Assembly (NCBI GenBank): GCA_012799075.1
Contig: JAAZLZ010000288.1
Coordinates: 1-6,938 of the forward strand
Length of the DNA stretch: 6,938 nucleotides
Source: Bacillota bacterium
GTDB taxonomy: Bacteria > Bacillota > Limnochordia > JAAZLZ01
Reading direction: 5' to 3'
Notes under the pieces: model-generated
The model's database searches: none
Told to the model about the DNA's origin: nothing
The model's input: only the letters and a program-made list of their open reading frames with translations
Shown: piece after piece, positions 6,279 to 6,938 of the stretch
Layout of the letters: every line of letters begins with the position of its first letter
Numbering within the stretch: the stretch's first letter is position 1
Position numbers and translations under genes: made by a program

Positions 6279-6938
6279 CACCGACCACCTGCCTTTCCGG
6301 GCAGAATATCCTCCAAATGATGAAGGAGGGCGTCGATCTGTTCACCCATGCTCCCGTCCAGCATTTTGGAATGGGTCCCCCTCTCCGGCAGCGCGGTCTG
6401 CAGGATGCAGGTGGGGGAGCCCGTCAGTCCGATCCGATCGGGATCAGCCTTTATTTCCTCGGGGCCCCAGATGGGAAGCTCCTGCCTTTTGGCCCGCATC
6501 TTTCCCCTGAGGGAAGGCAGCCGGGGCTCATTCATGCCCTTGGCCGCGGTCAGCAGGGCCGGCAAGGGCATTTGCACAAGCTCCTGCCCGTAGTCCGTTT
6601 GATGCCAGGCCAACAGACTCTCCCCTTCAATATCAATGGGACAGATAAGTTCAGTAAGATGGGGAATCCCGAGGATCTCCGCAATCTGGGGACCGACTTG
6701 GCCCGTCTCCCCATCCGTCGACCGGCTTCCGGTCAGGATGAGGTCATACCCGCCCAGGCATTCGATCCCCCGGGCCAAAGTATAGGCGGTCGCCAAGGTA
6801 TCCGCCCCGGCAAAGGACGGATGGGAAAGGAGCACCCCGTCATCAACGCCTAGGCTGATGGCTTCCCGCAAAATGGCATCGGCGCCGGGCGGACCCATGG
6901 TCAAAGCCACAACCTCCCCGCCCCAGGTCTCCTTCAGG
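6278..6938 (-). CDS. etfB: Electron transfer flavoprotein, beta subunit (5' end outside window)
   Basis: EtfB is the partner of EtfA; in classical ETFs it binds AMP, and in bifurcating ETFs it holds a second FAD that accepts electrons from NADH. The frame is open to the right edge, and the residues before 6910 (LKETWGGEVVALTMGPP) match the usual EtfB interior. The true start is therefore beyond 6938 and about 45 residues are missing. Visible landmarks are FAGADTLATAYTLA, the nucleotide-binding loop DGETGQVGP (about 6689-6715) and the family segment NEPRLPSLRGKMRAKR, followed by LTGSPT. The segment FAGADTLAT with DGETGQVGP resembles clostridial ETFs used with acyl-CoA dehydrogenases, some of which bifurcate; I cannot decide bifurcation from this. 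The stop overlaps the etfA start (TGATG), so the two are translationally coupled. An acyl-CoA dehydrogenase gene is often found upstream and may lie beyond the edge. Confidence 0.93.
   Translation of the reverse strand, partial: LKETWGGEVVALTMGPPGADAILREAISLGVDDGVLLSHPSFAGADTLATAYTLARGIECLGGYDLILTGSRSTDGETGQVGPQIAEILGIPHLTELICPIDIEGESLLAWHQTDYGQELVQMPLPALLTAAKGMNEPRLPSLRGKMRAKRQELPIWGPEEIKADPDRIGLTGSPTCILQTALPERGTHSKMLDGSMGEQIDALLHHLEDILPGKAGGR

Noticed and set aside
6083..6853. Rightward open frame of 256 codons opposite etfA and etfB
   Set aside because: It is proline- and glycine-rich low-complexity translation opposite two well-supported ETF genes.
6908..6910. GTG as the start of etfB
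   Set aside because: The frame continues upstream to the window edge with conserved EtfB sequence, so this is an internal valine codon.

Overview
The window looks like chromosomal DNA from a GC-rich anaerobic or facultative member of the Bacillota (Firmicutes). Four things point there: HtrA directly followed by RlmH, as in Bacillus and its relatives; strong purine-rich ribosome binding sites; frequent GTG and TTG starts; and a clostridial-style etfB-etfA pair. The assignment is by family resemblance only. I see no rRNA, tRNA, CRISPR array, insertion sequence, prophage or recognisable defence genes.

Layout. Positions 4460 down to 1 hold a tightly packed leftward (minus-strand) gene run. In order of transcription it contains a BtuD/FecE-type ABC ATPase with an extra C-terminal domain, the corrinoid adenosyltransferase CobO (4-base overlap with the ATPase gene), a phosphoglucomutase/phosphomannomutase, a membrane-anchored HtrA serine protease and the first 40 codons of rlmH. 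Gaps are 63 bases or less, so one transcript is plausible. Positions 4461-4546 are a short divergent control region. From 4547 two unrecognised genes run rightward: a 54-residue basic small protein and a 207-residue protein with about five membrane segments. They overlap by 8 bases. From the right edge, etfB (5' end missing) and etfA run leftward in an overlapping pair. The end of etfA overlaps the end of the membrane-protein gene by 51 bases, tail to tail.

How the genes fit together. The ABC ATPase and CobO make a cobalamin uptake/activation pair: the first would power corrinoid import and the second would add the adenosyl group. No permease or binding-protein gene is next to them. Phosphohexomutase, HtrA and RlmH are housekeeping (sugar phosphates, envelope protein quality control, 23S rRNA methylation). 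EtfA and EtfB form the FAD-binding heterodimer that moves electrons to or from acyl-CoA dehydrogenases and related enzymes.

Most of the window is ordinary metabolism. The least explained part is 4461-5327. It has a hairpin that could hide the ribosome binding site of the small gene, a possible frameshift at a run of five G that may split one longer gene into two, and a membrane protein of no family I recognise.
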